NCBI GenBank assembly: GCA_002077065.1 | Contig: NAJO01000003.1 | Location: forward strand, 496,001-560,000 | Direction: 5' to 3' | DNA: 64,000 nucleotides | Source of the DNA: Cryoendolithus antarcticus | Taxonomy: Eukaryota > Ascomycota > Dothideomycetes > Cladosporiales > Cladosporiaceae | Shown: positions 42,824 through 55,788 of the stretch, piece after piece | Position numbering within the stretch: position 1 is the first letter of the stretch | Layout: each line of letters begins with the position of its first letter | Program-made: the position numbers and the translations under genes | The notes under the pieces: generated by a model | What the model was told of the DNA's origin: nothing | What the model saw: only the letters and a program-made list of their open reading frames with translations | The model's database searches: none

Positions 42824-45800
42824 TCAAGAAAGATGGAAGCTCCCCTGCCCCTCCCTACACGCCACCCCAAGCTTATCCTTCAACACCTTTAGCGAGCTGT
42901 AGTCCGGCATCTTCAGGTAGTTGACGCAGGTCATGACCGATGGCAGATACTCGTCGGAAGTGTATGGCGGCTCAGCAGGCTTACACACGACCGTGAACAT
43001 CGGTGTGAGACTCTTGAAACCTGCGAAGAAAATCTCAGTAAGCTGCGCTCTCCACAATGATACTGACCGGGCAAGGAGATACACACCACCGATGGGAAGC
43101 TTGGGACTGCCAGTCACGAATTGCAAAAAACCTCTCCTCTCCTCCTCAGGCATCTCGCTCATGACCTGCAACAAGTTCCTCACATTTTTACTGTCCAGAT
43201 TGAATCCGTGATCGGCCTTGATGCTGTCCATCAAGGTCTCCAGACTCCAGTCCTCCTTGACTCTGCCGAAAAGCATGACCAGCTCATCCGGAGTAAACGC
43301 CTTAAGCGCAGTGTAAGGAAACACTTGGCTGAACCCAGCGCGGAAGGCACTGATTTGGCGCTGTACACCAGTGAGCAGCGTGACTTCGATGACTTTGCGG
43401 ATGTAGGTGGACAGGTTGTGGATCGTCACATCAGTCGAAGCGCCGTGCTCGGCAAGCTCGATGTGCGGGTAGCCGGGTAGGGTAAAGTCTAGACCCAGAT
43501 CCTCGATTCTAGCATCGTTGACACGAATGCCCTGGACCTTGCTGATCTTCTGCGAGAGGTTCAAGCGGGAGTCCTCTTCGATGCGCTCGCGGGCAGTGAC
43601 GTACTTCTTCAGCATTTTGAGAGACTTGGCGAGGTCTTGGTCGACTGTAGCAACGGCGGCGAGATTAAGAGATAGGCCACCGTCGCCGACACGGAAGAAT
43701 GTCGGGTTAAGGCTGACATCGATGATGCGGCTGTCGAGCATGGAGCGAGCGACGAATTTGCCCAGGACCTTGAAGAGCTGGAGGATGCGCTGGCCATTCT
43801 CGGACTTGCTCATCGCCTCGTCCATCGGTGCCGGGAAGAGACCGCGCTTGCCAAACGCATAGTCGTCGGTGCCAGTGCTCTCGTTTTCACGCCACAGCTT
43901 CGTCTTCTTCTTCGAGAAGTCTTTCGAGACTGTGGAGTAGAACTCTAGCGTAGGTCCAAGTCCAGTGCCGACTTCCTCGAAGTACTCCACTTCGAGTACG
44001 GATGGCGAGGAGCCATACATCTCCATGACCTTGATGGCCGACTCCAGGATCCTGCTGCGGGAGATGCGCACCTTCTGCCTCTGCAGTCTACCCAGATTGG
44101 GCCTGTCGTCCCGGTGCCTACCCGGCCGGTTGTCACTCTGAGACTGTGCGCTCTGCCAGCGTGTCATCGAACGAGAGTAACCGAAGGACGTGGATTGCAG
44201 GAACAGATGGCGGGTCTCGAAGGGGAACAGGAAGGGATAGAAGCGGGCGAGGTCTTCACTCCAGGTCGGAAGGCAGTTGCTAGCCACGATCAACGGCTCT
44301 TCGAGTTGGCGGTTGAGCTTGGCAGTGAGCTTAGTGTTGACGAACTGCGTCAAAGGCTCTGAGTGCAGCCTCAACGGCGTCTTGCTCTCAGCGATAACCT
44401 CGTCCAGGTTGGCGTTCAGGCTGTGGAGGATGCTCATCAGGCGAAGGATACTGGCGGTGACTGGGTGCTTGCCCAGAGATGGCGGCAGGTTGCCACTGTC
44501 TTGAGATGAGCTGCTTTCGGGTGGCGGTGTGAGCGAGCTGGAATCAGCAGGTGGACCTTGCACCTTCTTGAAGGAGATCGCGTGAGTGGCAGACCAGATC
44601 TTATGCGTATTGAGCTCCTCGCGGCCAACTTGATTAAAGTGACAAGCTCTGTAGATGTTCGTCTCCGCGGACAAAGGCTGGCCGTTGATGCTGAACTCAA
44701 TATGCCAGTCTTGGGGAATCTGCTGCAGTGCACTGGCGTATGACATGTGTCCAACGCCACCACCAGCATACGCAGCAAGCCTAGCCTGAGCTGCCATACG
44801 TGCCGCACTGGCTTGTCTAGCATGCTCTCGCAATGCAGCTGGTGTCGGTGTACCCTGAGTTGGTGTCTCAACACGATCGCCCTCGTCGGTACGAGCAGTG
44901 ACTTTGCCTGAATTGCCGATCTCAAGATTGACGGCCGATGGATCAGGCTCGTCAACATCAAGCGCACCGTCCTCCAGATCGTCGACTAGAGCATCGAGGT
45001 CCATGTCATCCTCGCCACCCTCGTCATCGTCATCATCGTCGTCATCGTCATCGAGTTGAGCTTCATTTGCACACTCGAGGTTCGTCTGCGACTCCTCGCT
45101 CTCGTGCTTGATGCGCGCGGCGCCTGGCACCAGATCATTGTCGGGTGCTTCTTGCTTGATCGGCGCGGGTGGTGGCGGCATAGGTGTCTGCGCCGACGCT
45201 CTCCTCGCAGGCCTGCGAAGAATGCGCCTCTCTTCTGATGTAAACGCGTCAGGCGGCACAACAGGATCGAAGAGAGAGGGCTGGCTCCTTGATGTACGCT
45301 TGCTCGAAGTGGGCGTGCTCGGTCCACGAGTCGGCAGAGATGATCCGAGTGTAGGAAGTGGAGGAGGAAGTGCTGAGCCAGCAGCGCCACGACTGCCTGC
45401 CATCGCCGCAGTGTACTCAGCCAGAGTGCTTTCAAATCCACGCCGACCGCCACGCTCAGTCCTCGGCCGCTCGGAGAGGCTGATGCGAGGACGCAAGTAG
45501 TCGTCAAGAGCCTTGAACGTCGCGATTGCATGTATGGACACCATGATGGACCTGTAGGTCTTAGGAATACCAGATTCCTCATCTGCAACCAGCTTGAGGC
45601 GCAACTGCTTGGCTAGCATGGACGCCGCGCTGCTGCGGTTAGACTCATGTGCATTCTGGTGCACGGTGACGACCTCGAAATGCTCGGATCTGCTCAACAA
45701 ATCTTGCAGCTTGTGCACTAGGATCGAGAATCCAGTTGCGGGCGACTCTGCCGTACCAGTAGCAGTAGCCTTGACAGGCGTGGTAGCCATGAACACTTCG

Positions 45801-48700
45801 ATGAAGTCCCTGCGTGCATCGGCTTGCGCATCCTCATCGGGATGGTTCAGCAATTGCAGCAAGACATCAACGATATCAGAACTCATCAACTCGTAGCTCG
45901 TGATGCTCTGCAGTGCGTCACCGTCGAAGTAGCCAGCCAAGCGCTTGAATAGTGCCACGCCACCCTGGCTGCTGATGCCGTTGTAGCACGCCTTGAGCTC
46001 GTGGCTCAGAGCGCGGAGGTCATTAAGCACGAAAGTAGCCTTGTCGCGTAATTCCTCACTGCCTTCTTCCCCATGAGCATCCATGAAGCGCTTCGCCCGC
46101 GTTGTCACGATATCCTGTACGTCCATAATGGCGTGATGTGGGTTCAAGAGGTCGTCTGATGGTGGCTCTGACTGCTCAGAGCCCTCGTCGTCATCGTCAT
46201 TATCGTGGTCGTGATCTTCTCCATCTTCATCCTGGTCATCCTCATCGACGTGCTCGATGGGTAGTTCCTCGTCGCCAAGATCGATATGCTCCACTGGCTC
46301 CGTTGCGTTAGGAAGCTGTGTGTTCTCACTCACTGGCTCGACTTCGGGTGGCGGTGGTGACACTGCAGGCTCTGCCTTGGGTGGCTCGATGGTTTTCTGC
46401 TCCGCCTTGACGGGACGAGTCGCTAGCTTAGCGATCTCTGTCATGACGCCCTCCCTGTAGAACTGTGGTCTGTAGATAGCTTCGAGCCGCTTCAACAACA
46501 GCTCAGCTGCTTGTAATGCGAATGTGACAAGCGTGTGATTCTCCTGCTGCGATAGTATCGACGCAAGGTGTGACGCATATGACACTCCGCGAAGCGCCTC
46601 CTCCAAGATGTCGGTCTCGAAATTGCTTAGCATCTTGAGCTGGGCGGTAAGAACCTTGGCGCGGACATTCAAGTTGACTGTAGAAGTGTACGCATGCATG
46701 AGTGTTGGGAACAGCACGATCGCAAATCTCTTGACCTGCAAAGGACACTCTTTCAGCAGATCCACGCGTGTCTCGTTCGGTGCCTTCTTGCTGCGAGTCG
46801 ACATGCTGACGTGGTCAGGACCTGTATAGCCTGCATGCGGCAGATCGTCGAGGAACATCGGTCCGTCACTAGACACGCTGGGCAAGATCTCGCAGACCAC
46901 GTTGAGTGTCTCGTATATTTGCTCGCGCGGCGTGCGGATGATGGCTTGCATGATAACATTCTTGTCGATCTTGGCTGCTACGTCAAGCTCGGTGTCTGAA
47001 GGCGGTGACACTCCGGTGAGGATTTGGTAGAGTGTGTCGACCACATCCATCTTCAAAAGCTCAATGCTCAGTCTTGGCGACGCGCGAGCTGTGATGGACA
47101 GGACGCGCAGGAATTGGGTGTGGATGTTTGGTCCGATCATGTTCGTTGAGCCGGGCAACAGCAAGCGGAGGATGACTTGTAAAAGATCGGCACTCACCAG
47201 CTCCTCCAGCTTCGACTCGTGGTATTTGAAGCTATCGATCACTCGCGAGACGCAGAGCGATGCCTGCTCGACAACTCGCTGGTCGGAGCTCGATAGCGTG
47301 TTGAGGAGAATGGGCATGACGTCGCGGACGGTCGGGAACGAGTCTTCGGGTATGTTGCGACAGCAGTTCGCGGCATTGGTAACAGCTGTGCGTTGCGTGC
47401 TCGTAGCGAAGAAGTCAAGGTAGGTCAAGCATGCCGTAAGGCCACCCTCTCTTACGATAGCAGCGGGAAACTCGACACTGATCTTCTCCAATGTACTCAA
47501 TGCTTGCTCTGCAAGGTCGATGAAGTCGATCTCGAGAAGCTTCTGACATAGCACTGGAACAGCGCCACCATACACAACGCTTGAAGTGGCAGCCGGAAGT
47601 GCCTCCATCAAGTTGGCGATACAGCGGCAGGCGAGCAGCATGATCTCGGGGTTCGCCTCCAGAGTCAATTCGTTCGGCTGCATGAGAATAACCAACTCCT
47701 TGACGAACTGGTCGGGCTGGAAGTGACCAGCCAAATTGTCCTCGTTGGACACCAAGAGCAGCTCCGAGAGCTCTTGCAGGGCAATCAGCTGGATTGACGA
47801 GTCTTCCTTCATCTTCAACTGCTCGAGAATCCCTCTGAGACGTCCTCCAGTTCCCGACTGCATTGAACTCATGGCGCGAAGATGTCCTGTTAGTCCAGCC
47901 AAGCCAGCCCCGCTGAAGCCACCTTGTGCTGCGAGTCGACTGAGATAACCGCCCGAGAACAGCTCGTTGCTTCCCATACCTCTCATCATTGCAAGGGCAT
48001 CTAGCTCATCATCTGTGGGTCTCGGGATGGCGGGAGCACTCGCCTCTGCACCTTCCTGGGTATCATCATGTGCATTCCTCCCAGAGTCTTCCCCTGCGTT
48101 GCTTGACTTCTCCCCGACATCCTTCATGATCACATCCTGGTCCTTCCGCGCACTTCTCTTGGATTTGCGAGAACTGCTTGCAGCCGCGGATGTGTTAGCA
48201 TCTGAAGTAATGTCAGCATGAATCTCTCAGACTCGATTGGCTCAAATGACATGCCATCCTTTGTGCTCTTCTTGCGATTGCTCTTACGTCGTGAGCTGTC
48301 TTTCGGCACTGTCGTTGGTGAAGTATCTCCTGACGAGCTTGATGAAGGGCTGCCTTGATTAGTGAAGCTCTCAAAATGTGACATCCTACATGTCTCACCC
48401 AGTACTGGACATGGCCGCTGCACCTGACTTGCGTTTGCCACGCTTGGCAGACGCAGACAGCTCACTCTTCTCAACCTCCTCTTCTGGATCCTCAGCACGT
48501 GCTCGCTTGGTCTGACGGGTGGCGCGGTTTAGAGGTGGTGAAGGATCGGTAGCGGGAGCCTTGCGTTTGCGGGCGGAGGACGTTCGGGACACTGAGGTGG
48601 GGTCGGTGGTGGTGGAAGGAGTGGCGGTGGAGGCGTCGGTGGAAGTGGATGTATCTGCGGCGAGCCTCGCTGCGGACGAGCGAGTCACTCTTTGGGACAT
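42824..48700 (-). CDS. UFD4: Ufd4/TRIP12-type HECT ubiquitin ligase
   Basis: Exons 48700-48399, 48349-48288, 48201-43087 and 43020-42824 give about 1891 residues. Introns are 49, 86 and 66 bases. The last is a stop-free multiple of three, but its removal restores KLPIGGFKSLTPMFTVVCK, an invariant HECT run. Order: basic N-terminus, Ser-rich linker, armadillo-type repeats (LRGILEQLKMKEDSSIQLIALQELSELL...), acidic tracts including a run of Asp (encoded near 45010-45060), a central conserved TRIP12/Ufd4 region, and C-terminal HECT with the catalytic Cys in LPSVMTCVNYLKMPDY (about 1858), ending GQGSFHLS. Ufd4 builds chains on ubiquitin-fusion degradation substrates and cooperates with Ubr1. The splices of the first three exons rest on frame and branch sites, so the N-terminus is less certain. 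Confidence 0.92.
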
Positions 48701-50275
48701 TTGGTCAGCGTTGTTGGTCGTTTGAGAGCTCGATGCTACGCCAGTAGATTGCTTCGGGGTGGTAATGACTGGACCTCCCCACTACGTTTCATGGAGATGT
48801 TCGAATACGATCGAAGGATGATGTGTGCAGAGCATGTGTCTAGGCAATAGGCGGCAGTGGTGAATGGTGAATGGGCGTGCTTGGAAGCGGTACATGGGAC
48901 AGGAAGGCACGTACCTTCCACTGTTCATGGATTCCTCATTGCTCTTAGGCGGGTATAGAAGAACGTGTCGGAGATGCGTCGGTTAGGGATAGTAGAAGAA
49001 TTGTATGATAGCACGAACGGGTTGTCTATCAGAATCACTAAATATAACCGCTGGCCGTTGTCGATGGCACATTCACATGTGAATCGAGGCCGTGACGTCT
49101 TGGCGTGATGATGAAAGCCGACTTCACGCGATTCACGAGCTTGTTTCACGCGACCTTCGACCACATATGGCGAAAGGTAATCAAACGCAACGCTTTTGGA
49201 ACACTGCTGGGGGGACGACTAAGAAGCGAACGTGGCCCTAGATCACAGATCGGAGGAGCACGACATTTCTTCACCACGGCGAGATGCCAGCGTCACAGGG
49301 AGACAATTACATCAGCTGCTTAACGAGTCTGAACGCTCCTGCGCCACTGTAAGCGCACCAGTGATGTTGAACAAGCTGTTCAGTGTCGTTCAGGCAGGGT
49401 GTGCTAGTCGTGAGTACCCTCGCTCAGGTTCGGCTGGGACTTCTCACAAGCACGGTGGCACAGCGAATCGCCGCCTTGGGCACGCTCAGAAAACTACCAT
49501 TACGCTTCAAATGTCTAGGAATGCGGAGGTTCGAGGTCATCCCTGCGTGCTCGTACATCACTTTGGTCAGTCACTCGGCTTCTGCCTTTGCCCGGGCGAG
49601 ATTTCTGAAGGCAAACATGAAGGGCCTCATGAAGTCGTACTCGATTGTGCTGCACATGGCGAGATAATGTGCCGAGCGTCGTCTCCACGCTATTGACCAG
49701 ATAGCTCAGCACTTTACGATGCACAAATAGCACGCTACCGGCGTTAAACTCCCTTCAATCGGTTCCGATGATCGTAAATATGTCTTACTCTAGTACTGTC
49801 GAGTCTCGACGAAGATGCTTGGCGAATATGAGCTCTCCTTCGCTACTTCCTCACCACGGCTCTGCTTCCTGCGACCCCACCTCGGCGGGGCCAACTCAGG
49901 CTCCCAATTCCCACCATCACTTCAACCGATTCACAACTTCGATCGACCATCTCCTGTACCAACGACATTACAACGTCACTTTCTTTCAGCATCGACACGC
50001 ATTGCAAGTAAGTGAACCCCCTCCTGTGCGTGAATTTAAGGCGTGAAATTGGCGGCGGCGGCAGCAGCAACAGCAGTTGTGGCATCGAGCGCCGCAGTGT
50101 TACTCACTTCGGGTGCACACAAACGAGCACAACGACAACTAGTGCATCAAGGTATTGACGAGGCTCACGAGGATAGCTTCAAAATACCCATCTCCAGGCA
50201 GCTATCTGCTGAGGCAGTACAGTGGGTCCCTCATCCGTTCGATAACTTTGCCTCACTGACAGCCGACAGCTCAGC
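48701..50275. other. 1.6 kb gene-poor divergent spacer between UFD4 and GH16
   Basis: Both flanking promoters lie here. The longest frames (for example 49232-49696, 154 residues) have no family character, no supporting splice partners and low-complexity composition. No tRNA, repeat or transposon end was recognised. Confidence 0.4.
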
Positions 50276-52544
50276 ATGGCTTGTCCTATCGTCAAGATCC
50301 TCATGGTCCTGGTGACTCTAGCCCAAGACAGTATCTGCCAGTCGTTCATTCTGCAGAAGTCATACACCGGCCTCGAATTCTTTACTACCGATTTCACTCC
50401 CTACACTGGGTACGATCCGACCTTCGGCTATGTGCATTACGTCGACATCCTCACTGCTGAGACGCATGGACTTGTGAGCATCGCCAACGTCACCTCTACT
50501 GGAATCGCTCGCTGGGGCGTCGACACTCAGGCCATACTTGATCCGTCTGCTAATCTCGGCCGTATGTCTCTGCGTCTCCAATCGACGAGGACATACAAGT
50601 ACGGCCTGTTTGTGCTGGATGCTGCTCATGTGCCGGCGAACGTGTAAGTGAATTATTTCCTTCAACGGAACCGCGCGCCCCAATACTGACAATACTCAGT
50701 TGCGGTACATGGCCAGCGTTCTGGATGGTCGGTGCCGGCATTTGGCCATCTACCGGCGAGATCGACATCATCGAGACTACCAACAGTGTCCCGGGCAACC
50801 TCATGTCCCTTCATACTACCGCGAGCCCGGGATGCACTGTAGCCGGGTCGAACCAGACCGGCACACTCCTGACGAACGACTGCGCCGTAAGTGATACTCT
50901 TGCAAGCTCCCATATATTTACCTACCTGACACTAATGGAACGTAGTTTGCGAACTCATACACAGGCTGTGCAGTCTCAGACACCAAAGCCCACGCTGCTG
51001 GCGCCGATCTCAATAGTGTTGGAGGCGGCGTCTATGCAATGCTGAGGACTGCTGAGGGCATCCAGATGTGGTCCTGGCCGCGCAACAGCGTGCCGGAATC
51101 CATCGCTGGTGGCAAGAACACTTCGCTCGCTCCAGATCTCCGCGAGTTTGGCACGCCTACAGCCGACTTTCAGGGCACTTGCGACTTCGACGCCCACTTT
51201 GGCGAGCAGCAGTTGATCTTCAACATCGACTTCTGTGGCAGCAACGCAGGTCAGACATTTGCTGTCGACGGCTGTCCGATGTCCGAGGACAATCCTTCAT
51301 GGAAGTCGTGCAACATCTACGTGGCCAACAACCCGCAGGCTTTTGTTGACAGCTACTGGGAGATCAACTCGCTCAATGTGTGGACCATGACAGGCTCCGG
51401 GTCCCCTATCGCATTGCCAAGCGAATCTCTTTTGCCCATGGCTTCAACTAGCTCTCTCTCGTCACTCAGCGACGCCGCCAATGGTCGTTCAAGCACGCCG
51501 CTTTCCCCTATCGCCGCTCCGAACGCGACTGATGTGCAGGCTAGAGACCTCACATCCTTCGCTGGCGCTACTTGGCCAGCATCTTGGACCGTTCCCGGAC
51601 CAGCTCCTCCGATCGCGAGTCACTCATCGATGTCTTCACCGAAGATCGTCCGCGGCATGCCTCATGCTGTCGATTCTATCATCGGCGACGTTACTTCGCT
51701 ATACCCGACGCCTAGCTCGATCAACCCCAGCGCCGTGCGCACTACGTACAGGTACACGCCTCAGCCCTACCCTCACACCAACACTATCGCGCATATTCTC
51801 AATCGCTCTCCCGCTGGCATCGAGACTCCTCCACCCGATGTCGCACGCCGTCAGAGCTCTGAGAACGGTCTCATGGGTCCGCGGGATGTTGCCACGCCGC
51901 CACCAGACGTAGCGCGTAAGGAGCACACGGACAGGAACCTCAATGGCCCACGTGATATAGTCACCGCCGATCCAGGTGCTGGCCATAAGGAGCGATCCGA
52001 TGGAGGCTTGATGGGTCCTCGGGATGTAGCGACTTCGACTCCGAAGCACCAGCCTGCTCCACTGCCTGCGCGTGACGCCGTGATGCACGACCCAACGCAC
52101 TTCACCACCCGCCATACGCGCACGTACAGACCCACGCTTATGATGGCCCGCGATGCTGAGCCCGAATTCGCTTCGCAGCTCTCAATCTGTGCCGCACTGG
52201 ACTTTGCTTGTTACACATCCAGCGTTGTGCCTGCGCATCACAACAACGCGGAGTCTGTCCTGGCCATGAAGTCCACGTCGACCACTACCGTTACTACAAT
52301 CACTACAACAGTCACCCCAGGCGATGGTCCGACATCGACCACCTCTGTTTCCCCTCGCATCACTGGCTATGGTCACGGCCCGGTAACCTTCGAGGCGACT
52401 TTCAACGGCATTGTCTACGCCACTTCGCATATCGCCGCTAGCGCTGGTTCTGATGGAGCCAAGGACAGCGGAGCCGCTGGTGCGAACAAGGTGCAGCTTT
52501 TGGTAGGAGTCACTGTCGTGGTCGCGGTGTTCTGCCTGGTGTGA
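50276..52544 (+). CDS. GPI-anchored GH16 endo-1,3(4)-beta-glucanase
   Basis: Exons 50276-50643, 50700-50886 and 50946-52544 (introns 56 and 59 bases) give about 717 residues. A signal peptide (MACPIVKILMVLVTLAQ) is followed by a GH16 domain to about residue 330; the catalytic motif is GEIDIIE, with FWMVGAG just before and NDCAFANSYTGC restored by the second splice. A long Ser/Thr/Pro-rich stalk follows, containing three imperfect 23-residue repeats (51828-52034, each with a GPRD core). The C-terminus (SAGSDGAKDSGAAGANK, then a hydrophobic end) is a GPI-attachment signal. The enzyme should act on cell-wall beta-glucan at the surface. Only the stalk is unusual; catalytic glutamates look intact. 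Confidence 0.9.
51828..52034 (+). repeat. Three imperfect 69-base tandem repeats in the GH16 stalk
   Basis: Units at 51828-51896, 51897-51965 and 51966-52034 encode PPPDVARRQ..GLMGPRDVAT, PPPDVARKE..NLNGPRDIVT and ADPGAGHKE..GLMGPRDVAT. Units keep frame and length exactly while diverging in sequence. Confidence 0.8.
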
Positions 52545-52860
52545 GTGATATGGTGCGTGGGGTGGGCCTATGCAGATCCGGAGAAGACGGAATGGCTTTG
52601 AGACATTGGAAGGGGCGCAGCGAGTAAGTGAGATACGCAGCCCTGGCGGCACGATCTTAGTGAGTGGTGGAGTAACAATTAGATGATACAATCGCTTGCC
52701 GGATGCTCTGAAGCGAAGGAGAGAAAGGCTGATTTTGGAAATTCTCGGCCCGGCGAAGTAGTATTGCACTATGCTCCCTCATCGCCACTCTCCCTCTCAT
52801 AATATATATATAGATCGTCCTATCTCCCCATCACTTACCCATCATAACCCATCGAGATAC
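52545..52860. other. Convergent 3' spacer between GH16 and BTB genes
   Basis: Untranslated sequence with a short AT dinucleotide run near 52802-52812. No gene recognised. Confidence 0.4.
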
Positions 52861-55788
52861 TCACACATTCCCAATAACAACCATAAACCTCAGTCTGCCA
52901 TCCCCTGCCTTTCCCTCGCCCCTCCCACCATCTATTTCCACCCCCTCATTCCCATCTCTCTCCTCCAGTACGCCTACCTCTCTCACCTCGCCCTCAGCCA
53001 TACCTCCCACCTCAGCCCCGATCCCGAAGCCATTCTCCTCGAGCATAAGCGTACTGCTCTTCCACCCCCAACTTTGACTGAAATTGAATTTATCCGGCGC
53101 GGACTCGTAGACTGACAACATCCGTCCGCCGCGGGACGGGGAGTAGATCTTGAAGTACGTCTTGATAGTCGGTCTCGCATCAGTATACGGCGGGAGCGTC
53201 GAGGTCTGTGACGTAGGACGCGTAGAGCGGGGAGGGAGGGAGGATGTGTTGTCGGAATCTGAGGATGAGGAGGACAAAGGCGTCGTAGGAGAGGTGGGGA
53301 AAAGGTGATCTGAGGCTTGAGGTGGCGGGATGGAGGATTGGCCTGTTTTGCGGTGATGGTGCCTCAGTGAAGGATCCGGGATGGACGAGGAGGCAGAGGC
53401 GCCGGCGAGAGCGGAATCTATATCGCCTACGGAGCCGGAGGACTCATCCGCTTCGTGCGGATCAGCCAAATGACTGCCATCTGTAGGCAGAGTCTGGCGG
53501 CGCAGGCGACGACGTTCGTCACGGGAGATGGAGGAGTGCATCTCGCGCTCGAGCAAGCCGATACGGCCTTCCACCGTGGCGATCTGGCCGGAAGAGCCGT
53601 AGACTACTTCCTCTGTTTCACGTTCTTTCGCGCGGTGCAGGTAGACGCCGAGCTGTTTGGTGTGGCGTGCTGAGGCGACTTTTTGAATGTAGATGTTCCA
53701 CAACGAGCCGGCATAGAAGACTGTGCGGGAGTAGACACGCTTGCGCTCTTTGAGGAGGCGAGGGGCGGGGAACTCGGCGCTGAAGCGGAAGGGTGGGAGG
53801 TGTGTGTAGCTAATTGCTGGGGGTGGGACTTCGGTCGCACCGTCTGAGGTGCCTGGCCGGGGCAAGGCGGCCGTGGCGAAGTCGGAGGCCCAGGGCACGT
53901 CTTCGGCATTCAGCACGAGGGAGAAGCGCCCGGTGTGACGGTTGACGTGGTTGTTGCTCGGTGTGGCTACGATGGCTTCTGCAGCACCGCCCATGACTAT
54001 GTTGCAATCGCTGCTGGGGATCCAGAACTTGCGTGGTCGACCAGTGCCGTCCCAAGATTGGGAGTCGTGATCGTCTTCTACAGCATGCTCCTCGAAGTCG
54101 CGAACAGCTGTCGTGTTTGCCGTATCAGTAGCTCGCTGCTTACCTTTACCCTCTGGAGGCGTTGCTGGATTACTAATAGACATTGTGCGGTCGCCACCTG
54201 CCTGGTCCTCGGTGGCTTGAACGGCAATCCCGAGCTCCAGATCAGTATCGCGCGCGTTCATCACGCGCTGTCGAAGTTCCATCTGCTGCCACAACGCATT
54301 GCTGACCACCTTCTCGGGCATGACAGGAACACCCATGACATCCTTGGCTTGTCGAATGTATTGTAGCTGCTCAAAGTCGAGGTGGATGTAGTGGATACCC
54401 TCATCAAGTAACACTAGTAGTGGTTCGATGGAAGGATGTGTATAAAGTGTGATGTACTTCGCAAAGGCATCCGGCATACCCGGACTGAACGCAGCTGGCG
54501 CCGATCTTCGTGACACAGAGTCGAAGCGTATTGCCATCGTCGCCAGGGAAGCAGGAGCTCGAATGATACGCCTCCGGTTACTAGGTTCATGCAGACCGGC
54601 GTCAATCGCAAGTGCTCGTAGTCTGCGATCGATCACTCGCTTGCTCAAGACCCACCTCTCCCACTCCCCGTCAATGTAGAAGCCGTCACCTCCAATGATC
54701 TCACGTGCAATGTCAGCAGGCACGCGATCCCAGTACCGAAGTGGCATGCGCCATCCATCCCTGCACAGCATGGCTTTGGCACTGGCAAGTATCTTGTCCC
54801 CAGCTCGGCCATAGTAGTTGCGTGTCACGAGGTTGATAAGCGGTGCAAGTGTCTCCGGAGTCATCTGACGCAGCATGCTCTCGATGCTAATGTCAATGAG
54901 GTCTACCATCTCCAACCAGCAACCTGTGGCAAACAGTCCGACAGCATTCGCGTCCTCCTCGTGCATGTTGGGACAGCCGTACAGTCGCTTGAGCGCAAGC
55001 TCGAAAGCATGCTGTGTGATGTTGCTGTCGATCTCGTCCGGCTTGACGGTCATCTCCTTGGCATTTGACTCCAGCCATGGCTCGCTCAGAGCTGTGCTGA
55101 AGAAGGGCGCTCGGTCTAGTATGAGCCTGTGTAACTTGTACTGTTTCCCAAACGCATTGACAGCGATATCACTGTGCCTTCCTCCTAGCAGACCTCGCGA
55201 GTACAGATGCTCCGGCAGAGCTGCCGTCTCATGATTGTACTGCTGGCGCACATACGGCAACGGAGGCTGAGCATACGACGGAGCTCGACTGCCATCCGGA
55301 CTGACGGCAGCATGTACAGCGAACAGCCGACTCAGCGTCGTCGATGTAGCTGTGTGCTGCCTCTCGAGCCCAGTCCCTGCCACAGGTGGTGTGCTGGGAT
55401 CGTCTGCATCCTTTTCGACCCGTGGCAAACGGCGTCGGTCTGACGTGGCCCTTATCTCATCTTCATACTGTCTGGCCGCACTGCGATTGGGCAGCGAAGA
55501 CAGCTGGGTCGGGGAGTCCGAATCCAGCGTGTCTGAAGGAGTGGCTGGACGTATGCTGAGTGCTGGCCGTTGACGATGTTTGCTCACACTACGGTGACCA
55601 CTACTGCTGCCTGAACCGAAGACAGAGGTATTGTTGGCGTATAGTGATCTCGGCAGACTTAGCTGTCGACTGGTGTTGGGTCGGTGCTGCTCTGGTGGAG
55701 GAAACGTCCACGGCGAGGAAGATGGATTATTTGTTGGTGTAGGTTCGTCATCGTCTTGGTGACGATAGCGGTAATCGGGATCGGCCAT
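52861..55788 (-). CDS. BTB/POZ-domain protein, germ-cell-less-like fungal family
   Basis: One exon, 975 residues, ATG at 55788. The first ~190 residues are polar and disordered. A BTB fold follows (about 200-320): LYSRGLLGGRHSDIAVNAFGKQYKLHRLILDRAPFF, then a helical BACK-like region containing WLEMVDLIDISIESMLRQM and YYGRAGDKIL. The middle (to about 560) is helical and conserved in filamentous fungi. The C-terminal half includes a probable beta-rich domain (FRFSAEFPAPRLLKERKRVYSRTVFYAGSLWNIYIQKV) and a disordered Ser-rich linker. BTB proteins of this build often serve as Cul3 substrate adaptors; that role here is inferred. It shares a divergent promoter with COX15. Confidence 0.8.
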   Translation of the reverse strand: MADPDYRYRHQDDDEPTPTNNPSSSPWTFPPPEQHRPNTSRQLSLPRSLYANNTSVFGSGSSSGHRSVSKHRQRPALSIRPATPSDTLDSDSPTQLSSLPNRSAARQYEDEIRATSDRRRLPRVEKDADDPSTPPVAGTGLERQHTATSTTLSRLFAVHAAVSPDGSRAPSYAQPPLPYVRQQYNHETAALPEHLYSRGLLGGRHSDIAVNAFGKQYKLHRLILDRAPFFSTALSEPWLESNAKEMTVKPDEIDSNITQHAFELALKRLYGCPNMHEEDANAVGLFATGCWLEMVDLIDISIESMLRQMTPETLAPLINLVTRNYYGRAGDKILASAKAMLCRDGWRMPLRYWDRVPADIAREIIGGDGFYIDGEWERWVLSKRVIDRRLRALAIDAGLHEPSNRRRIIRAPASLATMAIRFDSVSRRSAPAAFSPGMPDAFAKYITLYTHPSIEPLLVLLDEGIHYIHLDFEQLQYIRQAKDVMGVPVMPEKVVSNALWQQMELRQRVMNARDTDLELGIAVQATEDQAGGDRTMSISNPATPPEGKGKQRATDTANTTAVRDFEEHAVEDDHDSQSWDGTGRPRKFWIPSSDCNIVMGGAAEAIVATPSNNHVNRHTGRFSLVLNAEDVPWASDFATAALPRPGTSDGATEVPPPAISYTHLPPFRFSAEFPAPRLLKERKRVYSRTVFYAGSLWNIYIQKVASARHTKQLGVYLHRAKERETEEVVYGSSGQIATVEGRIGLLEREMHSSISRDERRRLRRQTLPTDGSHLADPHEADESSGSVGDIDSALAGASASSSIPDPSLRHHHRKTGQSSIPPPQASDHLFPTSPTTPLSSSSSDSDNTSSLPPRSTRPTSQTSTLPPYTDARPTIKTYFKIYSPSRGGRMLSVYESAPDKFNFSQSWGWKSSTLMLEENGFGIGAEVGGMAEGEVREVGVLEERDGNEGVEIDGGRGEGKAGDGRLRFMVVIGNV

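Noticed and set aside
49232..49696. 154-codon frame in the UFD4/GH16 spacer
   Set aside because: No domain, no supporting exons and composition like non-coding sequence.
50043..50315. 90-codon frame starting upstream of the GH16 gene
   Set aside because: It starts with GTG, overlaps the GH16 start in another frame and resembles nothing.
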